Origin: Desulfobacula sp.
GTDB lineage: Bacteria; Desulfobacterota; Desulfobacteria; Desulfobacterales; Desulfobacteraceae
Length of the DNA stretch: 23,939 nt
Assembly: GCF_021107415.1 (NCBI RefSeq)
Contig: NZ_JAIOSW010000048.1
Span: 1 to 23,939, forward strand
Direction: 5' to 3'
In this document: one piece after another, positions 7,157 through 15,268 of the stretch
Numbering within the stretch: the first letter of the stretch is position 1
How the letters are laid out: the number at the start of each line of letters is the position of its first letter
Position numbers and translations under genes: made by a program
Notes under the pieces: generated by a model
Told to the model about the DNA's origin: nothing
The model's input: the letters and a program-made list of their open reading frames with translations, nothing else
Databases searched by the model: none

Positions 7157-8758
7157 TTATATCATACCTCTTACTTCAATATTCCTGTCGGCAAGATAGT
7201 CTTTTACACTTTGAATCGGAACTTGCTTTCTGTGAAATATTCCGGCAGCCAGGGCTGCTTCTGCACTGGTTTTTTCAAAAACCTGGGCAAAATGATCTTC
7301 ACACCCGGCACCGCTTGAAGCAATCACCGGGATGGAAACAGCGCTTCGTACCGCATTGATCAATTCAAGGTCAAATCCTGATTTTGTTCCATCTTTATCA
7401 ATACAATTGAGAAGAATTTCTCCGGCACCCAGATCCTGGCAGGCTTTGGCCAATGCAAGTGCATCCAGGTCTCTCGTTACTCTGCCGCCCTGGACCGTAC
7501 ACTGATACCAGCAGTGATTTTCATTGTCGGGCCCTGGAAATTGAGTTTTGATTACATGGTGTTTTTTTGCATCTTCCGGGGAGTTTACATAGACTCTTTG
7601 AGGATCAACGGAAATCACAACGGCCTGGTTTCCATATACTTTGGAAATTTGTTCTATGGAACTTTTTCCAGATTTTTTTCCTGTCTTTAGATATTCTTCG
7701 GCAATATACACGGCATCGCTGCCAATGGATATTTTATCAGCCCCTGATCTGAAATACTGGGAGGCCACATCAAGTGCCGTATATGTTTTACCGTTGCTGT
7801 CCGTATAGTCCCTGATCCCGCCGCCAATGGTCAGTGGTACAAAAACATTTTTACTGGTTTTTTCAAGGACATCTATCATGGGCATATCTTTTAGAGGAAA
7901 ATCCCTGAATCCTGTAATATTTAAAAAAGTGATTTCATCGGCACCTTCCTCATAATATCGTCTGGCAAGCTCAACAGGTTTGCCCAGATTTCTGACATCC
8001 CCTTTTTCCCTTACATCATACTGGTCCCCCTTGGTGACCACAAGGTCGCCCTGATCATTGGTCCTGACATCCAGACAGGCTATAATTCTTTTTGAAAGGC
8101 CTTTTCCTTTTATATCGATGGCTTTTTGGGCTCTCAGATCCTTTTGATAAATAAAATTTTCAAGTAGCTTGATACCGGCAGTGCCGCTTTTTTCAGGATG
8201 AAACTGGGTACCGATAATATTGCCTTTCTGAACGCTGCTCACAAACTCATAATCATAATTTGTGGTGGTTAAAACTACCGATTCATCCCCTGAGCTATCA
8301 TCGGGTACAATATGATAGGAGTGGACAAAGTAAAATTTTGCATCTGCTTTAACATTTTTAAAAACAGGGGAGTCTTTTTTAAGGTTCACCCCGTTCCAGC
8401 CAATATGCGGAACAGCCAGTTTAGTTTTGAATCGTTTGACCATGCCTTTGAAAATGCATAGACTTTCATTGCCGGAAAAATCTTCTTCGCTTCCCTCAAA
8501 AAGAGCTTGCATACCCAGGCAGATACCAAAGAAAGGCTGATCAGCTTCAAGATATTCCCGTAAAGGGTGGATATATTTTTTTTCGTTGAGAATTCTGATC
8601 ATACTTTCGTAATTACCCACACCGGGAAATAAAAGTTTGTCAGCATCCAGGATATCGGAAGGCTTGGTGACAGGTTTGATTGTCCCGCCCAGTTTTTCTA
8701 TGGCATTGACCACACTTCGAACATTGCCGGCCCCATAATCAAGTAAGGTAATCATCAT
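7157..8758 (-). CDS. hisHF: Imidazole glycerol phosphate synthase, HisH-HisF fusion (HIS7-like)
   Basis: This 533-aa bifunctional enzyme of histidine biosynthesis should hydrolyse glutamine and use the ammonia to turn PRFAR into imidazole glycerol phosphate and AICAR. Residues 1-205 are the class I glutaminase HisH, with nucleophile Cys80 in GICLGMQ and His187/Glu189 in QFHPE. Residues about 222-533 are the HisF barrel, with catalytic Asp230 (ACLD) and Asp385 (ISVD). Most bacteria encode HisH and HisF separately. This fusion carries the insertions and signature stretches of fungal and plant HIS7, for example RTNDQGDLVVTKGDQYDV and CWYQCT, which I recognise from the yeast enzyme. No other his gene is nearby. 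Its ribosome binding site (AAAGGA) overlaps the end of the upstream thioesterase gene, so translational coupling is likely. A second ATG follows directly at 8755. Confidence 0.95.
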   Translation of the reverse strand: MMITLLDYGAGNVRSVVNAIEKLGGTIKPVTKPSDILDADKLLFPGVGNYESMIRILNEKKYIHPLREYLEADQPFFGICLGMQALFEGSEEDFSGNESLCIFKGMVKRFKTKLAVPHIGWNGVNLKKDSPVFKNVKADAKFYFVHSYHIVPDDSSGDESVVLTTTNYDYEFVSSVQKGNIIGTQFHPEKSGTAGIKLLENFIYQKDLRAQKAIDIKGKGLSKRIIACLDVRTNDQGDLVVTKGDQYDVREKGDVRNLGKPVELARRYYEEGADEITFLNITGFRDFPLKDMPMIDVLEKTSKNVFVPLTIGGGIRDYTDSNGKTYTALDVASQYFRSGADKISIGSDAVYIAEEYLKTGKKSGKSSIEQISKVYGNQAVVISVDPQRVYVNSPEDAKKHHVIKTQFPGPDNENHCWYQCTVQGGRVTRDLDALALAKACQDLGAGEILLNCIDKDGTKSGFDLELINAVRSAVSIPVIASSGAGCEDHFAQVFEKTSAEAALAAGIFHRKQVPIQSVKDYLADRNIEVRGMI

Positions 8759-8764
8759 ATTGCT

Positions 8765-9169
8765 TTATCCTTTAAATATGGGGATTTTTTGAAATTTTTC
8801 TTTGAGCTCACCCGTAACTCTAAGTGGTTTTCCATTAAGATCTGCAATCACAAAGGTGATGTCGGCATCCGCACAAACAACATTGGACACTTTGTTGATA
8901 AGCTGCTGTTTGAAGACCACACTCTTATTTCCTATTTTCCCAAGGCCTGATTTGATAACAATAACATCATTGACTATGACCGGACTTTTATAAGATATAT
9001 TAATATTTACAACAAAAAAACGAAAACCTTTATTCATGAACTCTTCAAGGTTTATATAGTCTTCAAGAAGCTGCCATCTTCCTTCTTCTAAAAATTCAAG
9101 ATAGCGGGCATTGTTCACATGCTGGTAAAGGTCTGTATGATATCCTCTAATTTTGATTTCAGGTTCCAT
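8765..9169 (-). CDS. Acyl-CoA thioesterase, 4HBT hotdog family (YbgC/FadM-like)
   Basis: This 134-aa single hotdog-fold protein probably hydrolyses an acyl-CoA or acyl-ACP thioester. The signature near the N-terminus, Asp13-x3-His17 followed by VNNARYLEF and EEGRW, is that of the YbgC/FadM branch, in which the Asp is catalytic. Length is normal for the family. The start has GGGAG about 6 bases upstream. It sits 16 bp after the LarA-like gene and 6 bp before hisHF in the same run. The natural acyl group is unknown. Confidence 0.88.
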   Translation of the reverse strand: MEPEIKIRGYHTDLYQHVNNARYLEFLEEGRWQLLEDYINLEEFMNKGFRFFVVNINISYKSPVIVNDVIVIKSGLGKIGNKSVVFKQQLINKVSNVVCADADITFVIADLNGKPLRVTGELKEKFQKIPIFKG

Positions 9170-9185
9170 TTAAGCTCCCGTGGAT

Positions 9186-10421
9186 TTATCTAATCAATAA
9201 ACTTGCATTTTCAATACATGCCATATCATGTTGAAATTCTTTTATCAGTGTCAGTATTCTGTTATCTTCTATTTTTTGCACCCCGATTTTCCGGCAGATT
9301 TTATCATCCAGAAAGGTTTTAAGAAAGATATTTATTCTGCTGGTTTTGGCCATCATGGATAATGCCGTGCCGCCGTTGCCTTTATAGTCCTTCTCAAGGA
9401 CATTAAATGCCTGGACAAAATTGTGATAATTAAAATATTCAATAAAGGTGTCAGACCCGATGCCATCAATACATTCTGCCAAAACGATCAGACTGCCCCC
9501 GTCTTTTACAAACGTGGCCGCATTATTAATGGCCTTATGGGCCTGGATAAAATTGATATCTTTTGGAAACCCGCCACATGATGCAATGACAAGTTCATAT
9601 TGCTTGTCAGTCCTGGTTTTATAAAAGGAGTCAAGGGTTTTACATGCTGTTAAAAAGTCGGTATAGGTTTGTCCGACAATAAGCTGGCACACCTTCCCTT
9701 TTGAGTCAAGTATTCCATGGATGCACACCCTTTGTGTCTTGATAAACGCATCAATTTGTTTTAAATCCAGGGCCAGCGGATTGTTTTCAAGATTTCCTGG
9801 CCGGCACCCGGGAGTCAGGTCCTTTAAGTTTTTATCAAGAAAAAGTCCGTGGTTTTGATAAATATCCCGTTTATATCCCAATCCGGGGAACAAAAGTTTC
9901 CTGCCGCCCCCGTATCCTGCAAAATAGTGATGGGACAAGGCACCAAAAGTAATGATCAAATCTTTATCAAGAAGGTCTTTTCGAATGTGAACCCTTGTGC
10001 CTTTTTGGGTGTTGCCAAGATGTGTGAAAAGGCTTTTATCATTACTGTCATGGTGAATAAACCTGTAGTTTTGATATATATTCCCATAGGCATTCAGGCA
10101 TTCTTCATCATTTTGCCGTGCATGGGTGCCATAGGCAATAAAAAATTGAATCTGCTGTTTTTCCATGCCTTTTTCAAGGAGGATATCCAAAATCCAGGGC
10201 AGATAGATTTTATAATCACAAAGCCTTGTCTTGTCCGCCACCACGATTGCAATTGCATTGCAGTTTAATAAATTGCTGGGCAAGCTTAAAGAAAAATCAT
10301 TTACAATTTTTTTTCTGTTAATAAGAGATACAGGTTCCCGAATGCTTAAAGCGTCTGCTTTATCCGGTAATTCAATGTCACAGAGAGTTTTTCCATATTT
10401 AAATTCAGTTTTTTTGTGCAT
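9186..10421 (-). CDS. LarA-family nickel-dependent racemase/epimerase-like protein
   Basis: The 411-aa protein belongs to the lactate racemase LarA (DUF2088) family, whose members use a nickel-pincer nucleotide to move hydride on 2-hydroxyacids. The four catalytic positions known from Lactobacillus LarA can be placed: His100 (YGTHARQNDEE), His165 and Lys175 (HHYFAGYGGGRK) and His191 (YQNHGLF). Spacings of 10 and 16 for the last three equal those of LarA. An upstream ATG at 10475 exists, but the ATG at 10421 is preferred because AGGGG lies 5 bases before it and the protein then begins as the family does. It overlaps the methyltransferase gene by 17 bp. No pincer-cofactor genes (larB, larC, larE) are in the window. 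The substrate may not be lactate, since the family is broad. Confidence 0.85.
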   Translation of the reverse strand: MHKKTEFKYGKTLCDIELPDKADALSIREPVSLINRKKIVNDFSLSLPSNLLNCNAIAIVVADKTRLCDYKIYLPWILDILLEKGMEKQQIQFFIAYGTHARQNDEECLNAYGNIYQNYRFIHHDSNDKSLFTHLGNTQKGTRVHIRKDLLDKDLIITFGALSHHYFAGYGGGRKLLFPGLGYKRDIYQNHGLFLDKNLKDLTPGCRPGNLENNPLALDLKQIDAFIKTQRVCIHGILDSKGKVCQLIVGQTYTDFLTACKTLDSFYKTRTDKQYELVIASCGGFPKDINFIQAHKAINNAATFVKDGGSLIVLAECIDGIGSDTFIEYFNYHNFVQAFNVLEKDYKGNGGTALSMMAKTSRINIFLKTFLDDKICRKIGVQKIEDNRILTLIKEFQHDMACIENASLLIR

Positions 10422-11253
10422 AAATCCCCTGTAGATTATCATGGAAGCAAAGGGTTTTAAACCCGGATTGTTCAAGCCGCTTCATGGTATTCTTGATAAA
10501 TTTATCTTTGGTTTTTATTTTTTTCGGGCTGCCGGTATAGTGAAATAATTTTGAATCCAAAGCCATGACCCTGAAGAGGGCATCATAAAATTTTCTTCCA
10601 TAAAGATTCCCGGTAGCTGAAGTAAACCTTGGCGGATCATGAATCACACTGTTAAACATGCCGTCTTCAAACTTATTAATCTCACGGGTGATATCTGTAT
10701 GGATCAGTTCCAGTCTTTTATCAGCATATTTTTTCAACCAGGGGTTTAAATTGCGTATCTTTATTACTGCATGGCTTTTTTCCGTTGAAATTACTTTTTT
10801 TGCCCCAGCCTTTAGCGCAAAAATAGCTGAATATCCTAGGCCACCGCAGGTATCCAGAACCTGATCATTTGCCGCAACCACCAGTTGCGTCTTTAGTTTT
10901 GCATCGGTTAAGGGATCAATGTCTTTGGAACGGTGCATCTTGATTCCATTAATCTCAAGGGTCGGTGCGCTGCCAGTGGGGACCAGTTTGTAATATCCGT
11001 CTTCTCGAATTTCAACAGGGATCAATTCATTATTTTGAAAGGTAAAAATTTTATTTTTAAAAGAGGTTATGGACTCAAGAGTCTCCACATCAATAAAAGT
11101 ATCATTATCCAGTATCAGCCTGTCTGCCTCAATTTGCCATATTTTTTCAGACAAGTTCAGGTCCAGGGACAGACTGACACTTTTTTCACTACTCCTCATC
11201 GCCGCAAGGATTCGTGTAATAATATCAAAACAAAAATAATACGTGTAATTCAT
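10405..11253 (-). CDS. SAM-dependent methyltransferase, COG2521-like
   Basis: This 282-aa class I Rossmann methyltransferase has motif I as VLDTCGGLGY (about 132-141), an acidic residue after the second strand (STEKS near 156-160) and a motif IV DPPRF (about 206-210). The DPPR form suggests methylation of a nitrogen in nucleic acid or protein. The N-terminal pattern (ITRILAAMR, then VSLSLDLNLS) resembles the mostly archaeal predicted methyltransferases of COG2521, whose substrate I do not know. The frame also opens with a TTG at 11271. The ATG at 11253 is chosen because it retains the conserved N-terminus, though it lacks a clear ribosome binding site. It lies 27 bp after asnS and its 3' end overlaps the LarA-like gene. 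Confidence 0.8.
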   Translation of the reverse strand: MNYTYYFCFDIITRILAAMRSSEKSVSLSLDLNLSEKIWQIEADRLILDNDTFIDVETLESITSFKNKIFTFQNNELIPVEIREDGYYKLVPTGSAPTLEINGIKMHRSKDIDPLTDAKLKTQLVVAANDQVLDTCGGLGYSAIFALKAGAKKVISTEKSHAVIKIRNLNPWLKKYADKRLELIHTDITREINKFEDGMFNSVIHDPPRFTSATGNLYGRKFYDALFRVMALDSKLFHYTGSPKKIKTKDKFIKNTMKRLEQSGFKTLCFHDNLQGIYAQKN

Positions 11254-11280
11254 ATTAAAGTTTAAAAACAAATAGCTTAT

Positions 11281-12630
11281 CTAAAAATCAATACTGCCCG
11301 GAGTCCTTGGAAATGGTATGACATCCCTGATATTACTGATGCCGGTAATCAGCATTAAAAATCTCTCAAATCCCATGCCAAACCCTGAATGGGGTGCTGA
11401 GCCGAATTTCCTGGACTCCAGATACCACCAATAATCTTTCTTTGACAGGCTCATCTCATCCATCCTTTTTTCCAGGACATCCAATCTCTCTTCCCTCTGA
11501 CTGCCGCCAATAAGTTCCCCGATCCCTGGAACAAGCAAGTCTACGGCTGCAACAGTTTTGCCGTCATCATTCATCCGCATGTAAAAGGGTTTGATTTCCT
11601 TTGGATAATCTGTAAGAAAAACAGGTTTTTTAAAATATTCTTCTGCCAGAAACCGTTCATGCTCAGACTGCAGGTCAGTTCCATATTCAACCTTAAACTC
11701 AAATTTCTTTTTTGATTTGAGTAAAATTTCAATGGCCTCCGTGTAGGAAATCCTTCCGAATTTTGTGTTCAAAATGGTGTCAATGCGCTTTGACAGTGAT
11801 TTATCCACAAATTTAATGAAAAGCTCCATGTCTTCCTGGCATTCATCCATGGCATATCGGGTGAGATATTTAACAAGTTCTTCACCATGATCCATGTTTT
11901 CCTTTAAGTCACAAAAAGCCATTTCCGGTTCCAGCATCCAGAACTCTGCCACATGCCGGCTGGTATTGGAATTTTCCGCCCTGAAAGTTGGACCAAAGGT
12001 ATAAACATCCCCAAGGGCAAGGGCGAACATCTCTGCAGACAACTGGCCTGAAACCGTGAGGTTGGATTCCCGGCCAAAGAAATTTTCTTTCCCAGGCTCA
12101 GGGCTGGTTACCCTGAACATTTCACCGGCACCTTCGCAGTCAGCCCCTGTGATCAAAGGAGTAGTCAGATATCTGAACCCTTTTTCCCTGTAAAATTTAT
12201 GACTGGCAAACATCATCTCGGATCTGAGCCGGAAGACAGCCCCATACTTATTTGTCCGGGGTCTCAGGTGAGCAATGGTTCTTAAAAATTCATCCGAGTG
12301 TCTCTTTTTTTGAAGGGGATAGGATTCCAAAGCGATATTTATAATCTCAATATCCGAGGCCTGGATTTCCCATTTTTGTCCTTTTCCCGGTGATTCCACA
12401 AGCTGTCCCGTCACAGCTACAGAGGTGCCTGTTGTAATTTTTTCTATATCCGAATAATTTTTAAGATCATTATTTGCAATGACCTGGATATTTTTTAAGG
12501 CTGACCCATCATTGATATCCATGAAGGAAAATTCTTTTGAACCCCTTTTGGTTCTGACCCAGCCTTTGATAAGGACTTCTCCCGGTATTTTTTCAAGCGT
12601 GAGCAGCCCATTGATTTTTGTTCTTTTCAT
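11281..12630 (-). CDS. asnS: Asparagine-tRNA ligase
   Basis: This class IIb aminoacyl-tRNA synthetase of 449 aa (E. coli enzyme 466) charges tRNA-Asn. The N-terminal OB-fold anticodon domain holds GWVRTKRGSKEFSFMDINDG. The catalytic domain has the motif 2 region GPTFRAENSNTSRH, EFWMLEPE, and motif 3 GFGMGFERF close to the C-terminus, which ends FPRTPGSIDF as in E. coli FPRTP. The frame could start at a TTG at 12645, but the ATG at 12630 has AGGATAA in the right place and gives the usual N-terminus. It is the first gene of the minus-strand run. A dedicated AsnS means tRNA-Asn can be charged directly here. Confidence 0.97.
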   Translation of the reverse strand: MKRTKINGLLTLEKIPGEVLIKGWVRTKRGSKEFSFMDINDGSALKNIQVIANNDLKNYSDIEKITTGTSVAVTGQLVESPGKGQKWEIQASDIEIINIALESYPLQKKRHSDEFLRTIAHLRPRTNKYGAVFRLRSEMMFASHKFYREKGFRYLTTPLITGADCEGAGEMFRVTSPEPGKENFFGRESNLTVSGQLSAEMFALALGDVYTFGPTFRAENSNTSRHVAEFWMLEPEMAFCDLKENMDHGEELVKYLTRYAMDECQEDMELFIKFVDKSLSKRIDTILNTKFGRISYTEAIEILLKSKKKFEFKVEYGTDLQSEHERFLAEEYFKKPVFLTDYPKEIKPFYMRMNDDGKTVAAVDLLVPGIGELIGGSQREERLDVLEKRMDEMSLSKKDYWWYLESRKFGSAPHSGFGMGFERFLMLITGISNIRDVIPFPRTPGSIDF

Positions 12631-12668
12631 TGCTTTATCCTGCAAAAAATAATATATTAAAAAATTTG

Positions 12669-12674
12669 ATTATA
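12669..12674 (-). promoter_or_regulatory. Likely -10 element for the asnS run
   Basis: TATAAT on the minus strand lies about 40 bp upstream of the asnS ATG in the 84-bp divergent spacer. The -35 region is AT-rich and weak, so only the -10 is convincing. Confidence 0.4.
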
Positions 12675-12714
12675 CCTACTAATATTTAAAGATTAATTTT
12701 TAATTTTCACTATC

Positions 12715-15240
12715 ATGCATAAACAAAATTATCAAGATATCCTTGCACTGGTCCAGACACCGACACGATACGTGGGTAATGAAATCAATGCCGTAAAAAA
12801 AGATTTAAAACAAGTAAAATTAACATTTGCCCTGGTATTTCCGGACCTTTATGAGATCGGAACCTCCCACTTTGGACTGCAGATTCTCTATTCCATTTTA
12901 AACGCCCGGAAAAATATTGCAGCGGAACGGTTTTTTTCACCGGCCCCGGATATGGAAGCATATCTGCTGGAAAGAAATATTCCCTGTCTTTCCATGGAGT
13001 CTAAAAAACAATTAAAAAATTTTGATATCATTGGAATCAGTCTTCTTTACGAGTTGAATTTCACCAATATCCTCACCCTGTTGAGCCTGTCGCAAATTCC
13101 CTTTTATTCAGAACAAAGGGATGATTGTTTCCCCCTTATTATTGGCGGCGGACCCTGCGCTTTTAATCCTGAACCCCTGGCTGACTTTTTTGATGCTTTT
13201 GTTATCGGGGATGGTGAAGATGTTGTGGTTCAACTTTCAAACCAGGTCATTGAATTTAAACAACAGGGGGATGGCAAAAAGAAGACGCTTCTCAAACTCT
13301 TATCCAGGATAGACGGGGTCTATGTGCCTTCATTTTTTGACCCGGCATATGATGAAAATGGTATCCAGACCGTAGCTCCTGTTTTTGAAGATTATCAAAC
13401 AGTGAAGAGAGCCTTTCTGCCAAGCCTTACAAAGGACAATTTTCCCAAATCTCCGATTATTCCCTTTGCCAAACCCGTCCATGACAGATTAAGGCTTGAG
13501 ATTGCCAGGGGGTGTTCAAGGGGATGCCGGTTTTGCCAGGCAGGTATGATATACCGTCCGGTCAGGGAAAGGTCGTTGGAGGATCTGGTAGAAATTACCC
13601 AAGCATCTTTAAAAACAACCGGGTATTCCGATATCTCTCTTTTGTCGTTGAGTACAGGGGATTATTCAAATCTGCCCCAATTAATGGAGCGGCTTCTTGA
13701 TTTGGGCCAGGGGTATTGCAATGCCATTTCTCTTCCATCCATAAGGGCGGAAAAACTCACTCCGGAATTGATGAATATTATCAAAAAGGTCAGGAAAACC
13801 GGATTTACCATTGCACCGGAAGCAGGTTCCCAACGCTTAAGAGATATCATCAATAAAAACCTTACCCAGGAAAGCATTATGGCAACGGTTGAGAATGCAT
13901 TTAATCTCGGCTGGAAAAATATCAAGCTTTATTTTATGATGGGACTTCCCTTTGAAACAGATGAAGACATTGAAGCCATCTGTCGTCTTTCAAAACAACT
14001 GGCATCTGCCTATGCTAAAGGCAAAAAAAACATCAATGTCAGTACAAACAGTTTTATTCCCAAGGCCCACACGCCTTTTCAACGGTGTGCGCAGATCTCT
14101 TTAAATGAAACAAAAGAAAAATTGCAATATTTAAAGGATAATTTAAGGCATAAAAAAGTAAAACTCAAATGGCAAAGCCCTGAAATGAGTATGGTTGAAG
14201 GGGTTTGGGCAAGGGGGGATAGAAAATTATCAAAGCTTTTGGTAACGGCTTTTGAAAAAGGATGCCGGCTGGATGGCTGGACCGATAAGTTTGATTTTTC
14301 TTTATGGCAAAATGCCTTTGAAGAAACCGGGATTGATCCCTTGTTCTATACGACACGGCAGCGCAATGAAGAAGAAGCCCTTCCCTGGGACCACATTGAT
14401 TCAGGAGTATTGCCCCAGTTTTTAAAAGAAGAATTTCAAAAAGCCAAAGAGAGATCTCTCACTCCGGACTGCAGGGAAAACGACTGCACGGGTTGCGGTG
14501 TGTGTGATTTTAAAAAGATAAAGCCGGTACTGCACGATAGCCTTACAGACACCCCAAAAACTGATCCGGTAAAAGAGAACACCCTGAAAAGATTGCCTGA
14601 TGAAGCCTTTAAAAAATTTGAGATTACGTTTTCAAAACTTGAATCAGCAAGATTTTTCGGACATCTTGAACTTGCCACCATTGTCCGGAGGGCTGTGAAA
14701 AGAGCCGGATTAAATGTTAAATATTCACAAGGGTTTAATCCTTCCATGCGGCTTTCTTTTGACAATGCCCTGCCCGTTGGAATGGAGAGTGAAGAAGAAA
14801 CTCTTTTTATTTTTCTTGAAAAGGATTTGCTACCCAAAACAATTGTTGATCAATTAAACAAAACCCTTCCTAAAGGCCTTTTCATCACGGGATGCAAACC
14901 TTTTAACAAGCTTGTCAAACGAAAAGATCAGGCTTCCTGCTATATTATCGGGTTTGCGGATGTTTGTATTGGACAGGAAGATGTAGATCGGTTTTTAAAT
15001 TTGCCAGAATTTATTGTTGAAGATTTGAGCAAAAAAGGGAAAGTAAGGAAAATCGATCTGCGGAAATCTGTTGAAAAAATATCTTTTATTGATTTACAAA
15101 CCATTAAAATGGTTTTAAAAAAATATAGTGAAAGAACAATAAGGCCCACAGAAATATTGATAAAACATTTTAAACTGGATGAAGAGATTATAAAAAATAC
15201 AAGAATAAAGAAGATAACCTATAGGTCACACGTAACCTGA
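12715..15240 (+). CDS. Radical SAM protein fused to DUF2344 (TIGR03960 + TIGR03936)
   Basis: The 841-aa protein joins two families often encoded as neighbours. The N-terminal part resembles a cobalamin-binding-like fold (about 20-190, with GGGPCAFNPEPLADFFD). The radical SAM core follows, with its 4Fe-4S cysteines at 267, 271 and 274 (CSRGCRFC) and an EAGSQRLRDIINK stretch near 370. A second cysteine group near 585-597 (CRENDCTGCGVC) could bind another iron-sulfur cluster. From about residue 625 comes the DUF2344 domain (FSKLESARFFGHLELATIVRRA, YSQGFNPSMRLSF). The reaction is not established; adjacency to RNase G and frequent linkage to ribosomal genes suggest RNA modification or maturation. 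No clear ribosome binding site precedes the ATG. An 18-bp tandem repeat overlaps the stop codon. Confidence 0.93.
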   Translation: MHKQNYQDILALVQTPTRYVGNEINAVKKDLKQVKLTFALVFPDLYEIGTSHFGLQILYSILNARKNIAAERFFSPAPDMEAYLLERNIPCLSMESKKQLKNFDIIGISLLYELNFTNILTLLSLSQIPFYSEQRDDCFPLIIGGGPCAFNPEPLADFFDAFVIGDGEDVVVQLSNQVIEFKQQGDGKKKTLLKLLSRIDGVYVPSFFDPAYDENGIQTVAPVFEDYQTVKRAFLPSLTKDNFPKSPIIPFAKPVHDRLRLEIARGCSRGCRFCQAGMIYRPVRERSLEDLVEITQASLKTTGYSDISLLSLSTGDYSNLPQLMERLLDLGQGYCNAISLPSIRAEKLTPELMNIIKKVRKTGFTIAPEAGSQRLRDIINKNLTQESIMATVENAFNLGWKNIKLYFMMGLPFETDEDIEAICRLSKQLASAYAKGKKNINVSTNSFIPKAHTPFQRCAQISLNETKEKLQYLKDNLRHKKVKLKWQSPEMSMVEGVWARGDRKLSKLLVTAFEKGCRLDGWTDKFDFSLWQNAFEETGIDPLFYTTRQRNEEEALPWDHIDSGVLPQFLKEEFQKAKERSLTPDCRENDCTGCGVCDFKKIKPVLHDSLTDTPKTDPVKENTLKRLPDEAFKKFEITFSKLESARFFGHLELATIVRRAVKRAGLNVKYSQGFNPSMRLSFDNALPVGMESEEETLFIFLEKDLLPKTIVDQLNKTLPKGLFITGCKPFNKLVKRKDQASCYIIGFADVCIGQEDVDRFLNLPEFIVEDLSKKGKVRKIDLRKSVEKISFIDLQTIKMVLKKYSERTIRPTEILIKHFKLDEEIIKNTRIKKITYRSHVT

Positions 15241-15251
15241 AGGTCACACGT
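15216..15251 (+). repeat. Two 18-bp tandem units across the stop codon
   Basis: Unit 1 (15216-15233, AACCTATAGGTCACACGT) and unit 2 (15234-15251, AACCTGAAGGTCACACGT) differ at two bases. In unit 1 the frame reads TYRSHV; in unit 2 the tyrosine codon position is the TGA stop. Each unit also holds a palindromic ACCT-NN-AGGT core. Confidence 0.8.
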
Positions 15252-15268
15252 AAAACAAGGATAACCCT

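Noticed and set aside
10422..10475. 18-codon N-terminal extension of the LarA-like protein
   Set aside because: It lies within the methyltransferase gene, lacks a good ribosome binding site, and adds sequence not typical of the family.
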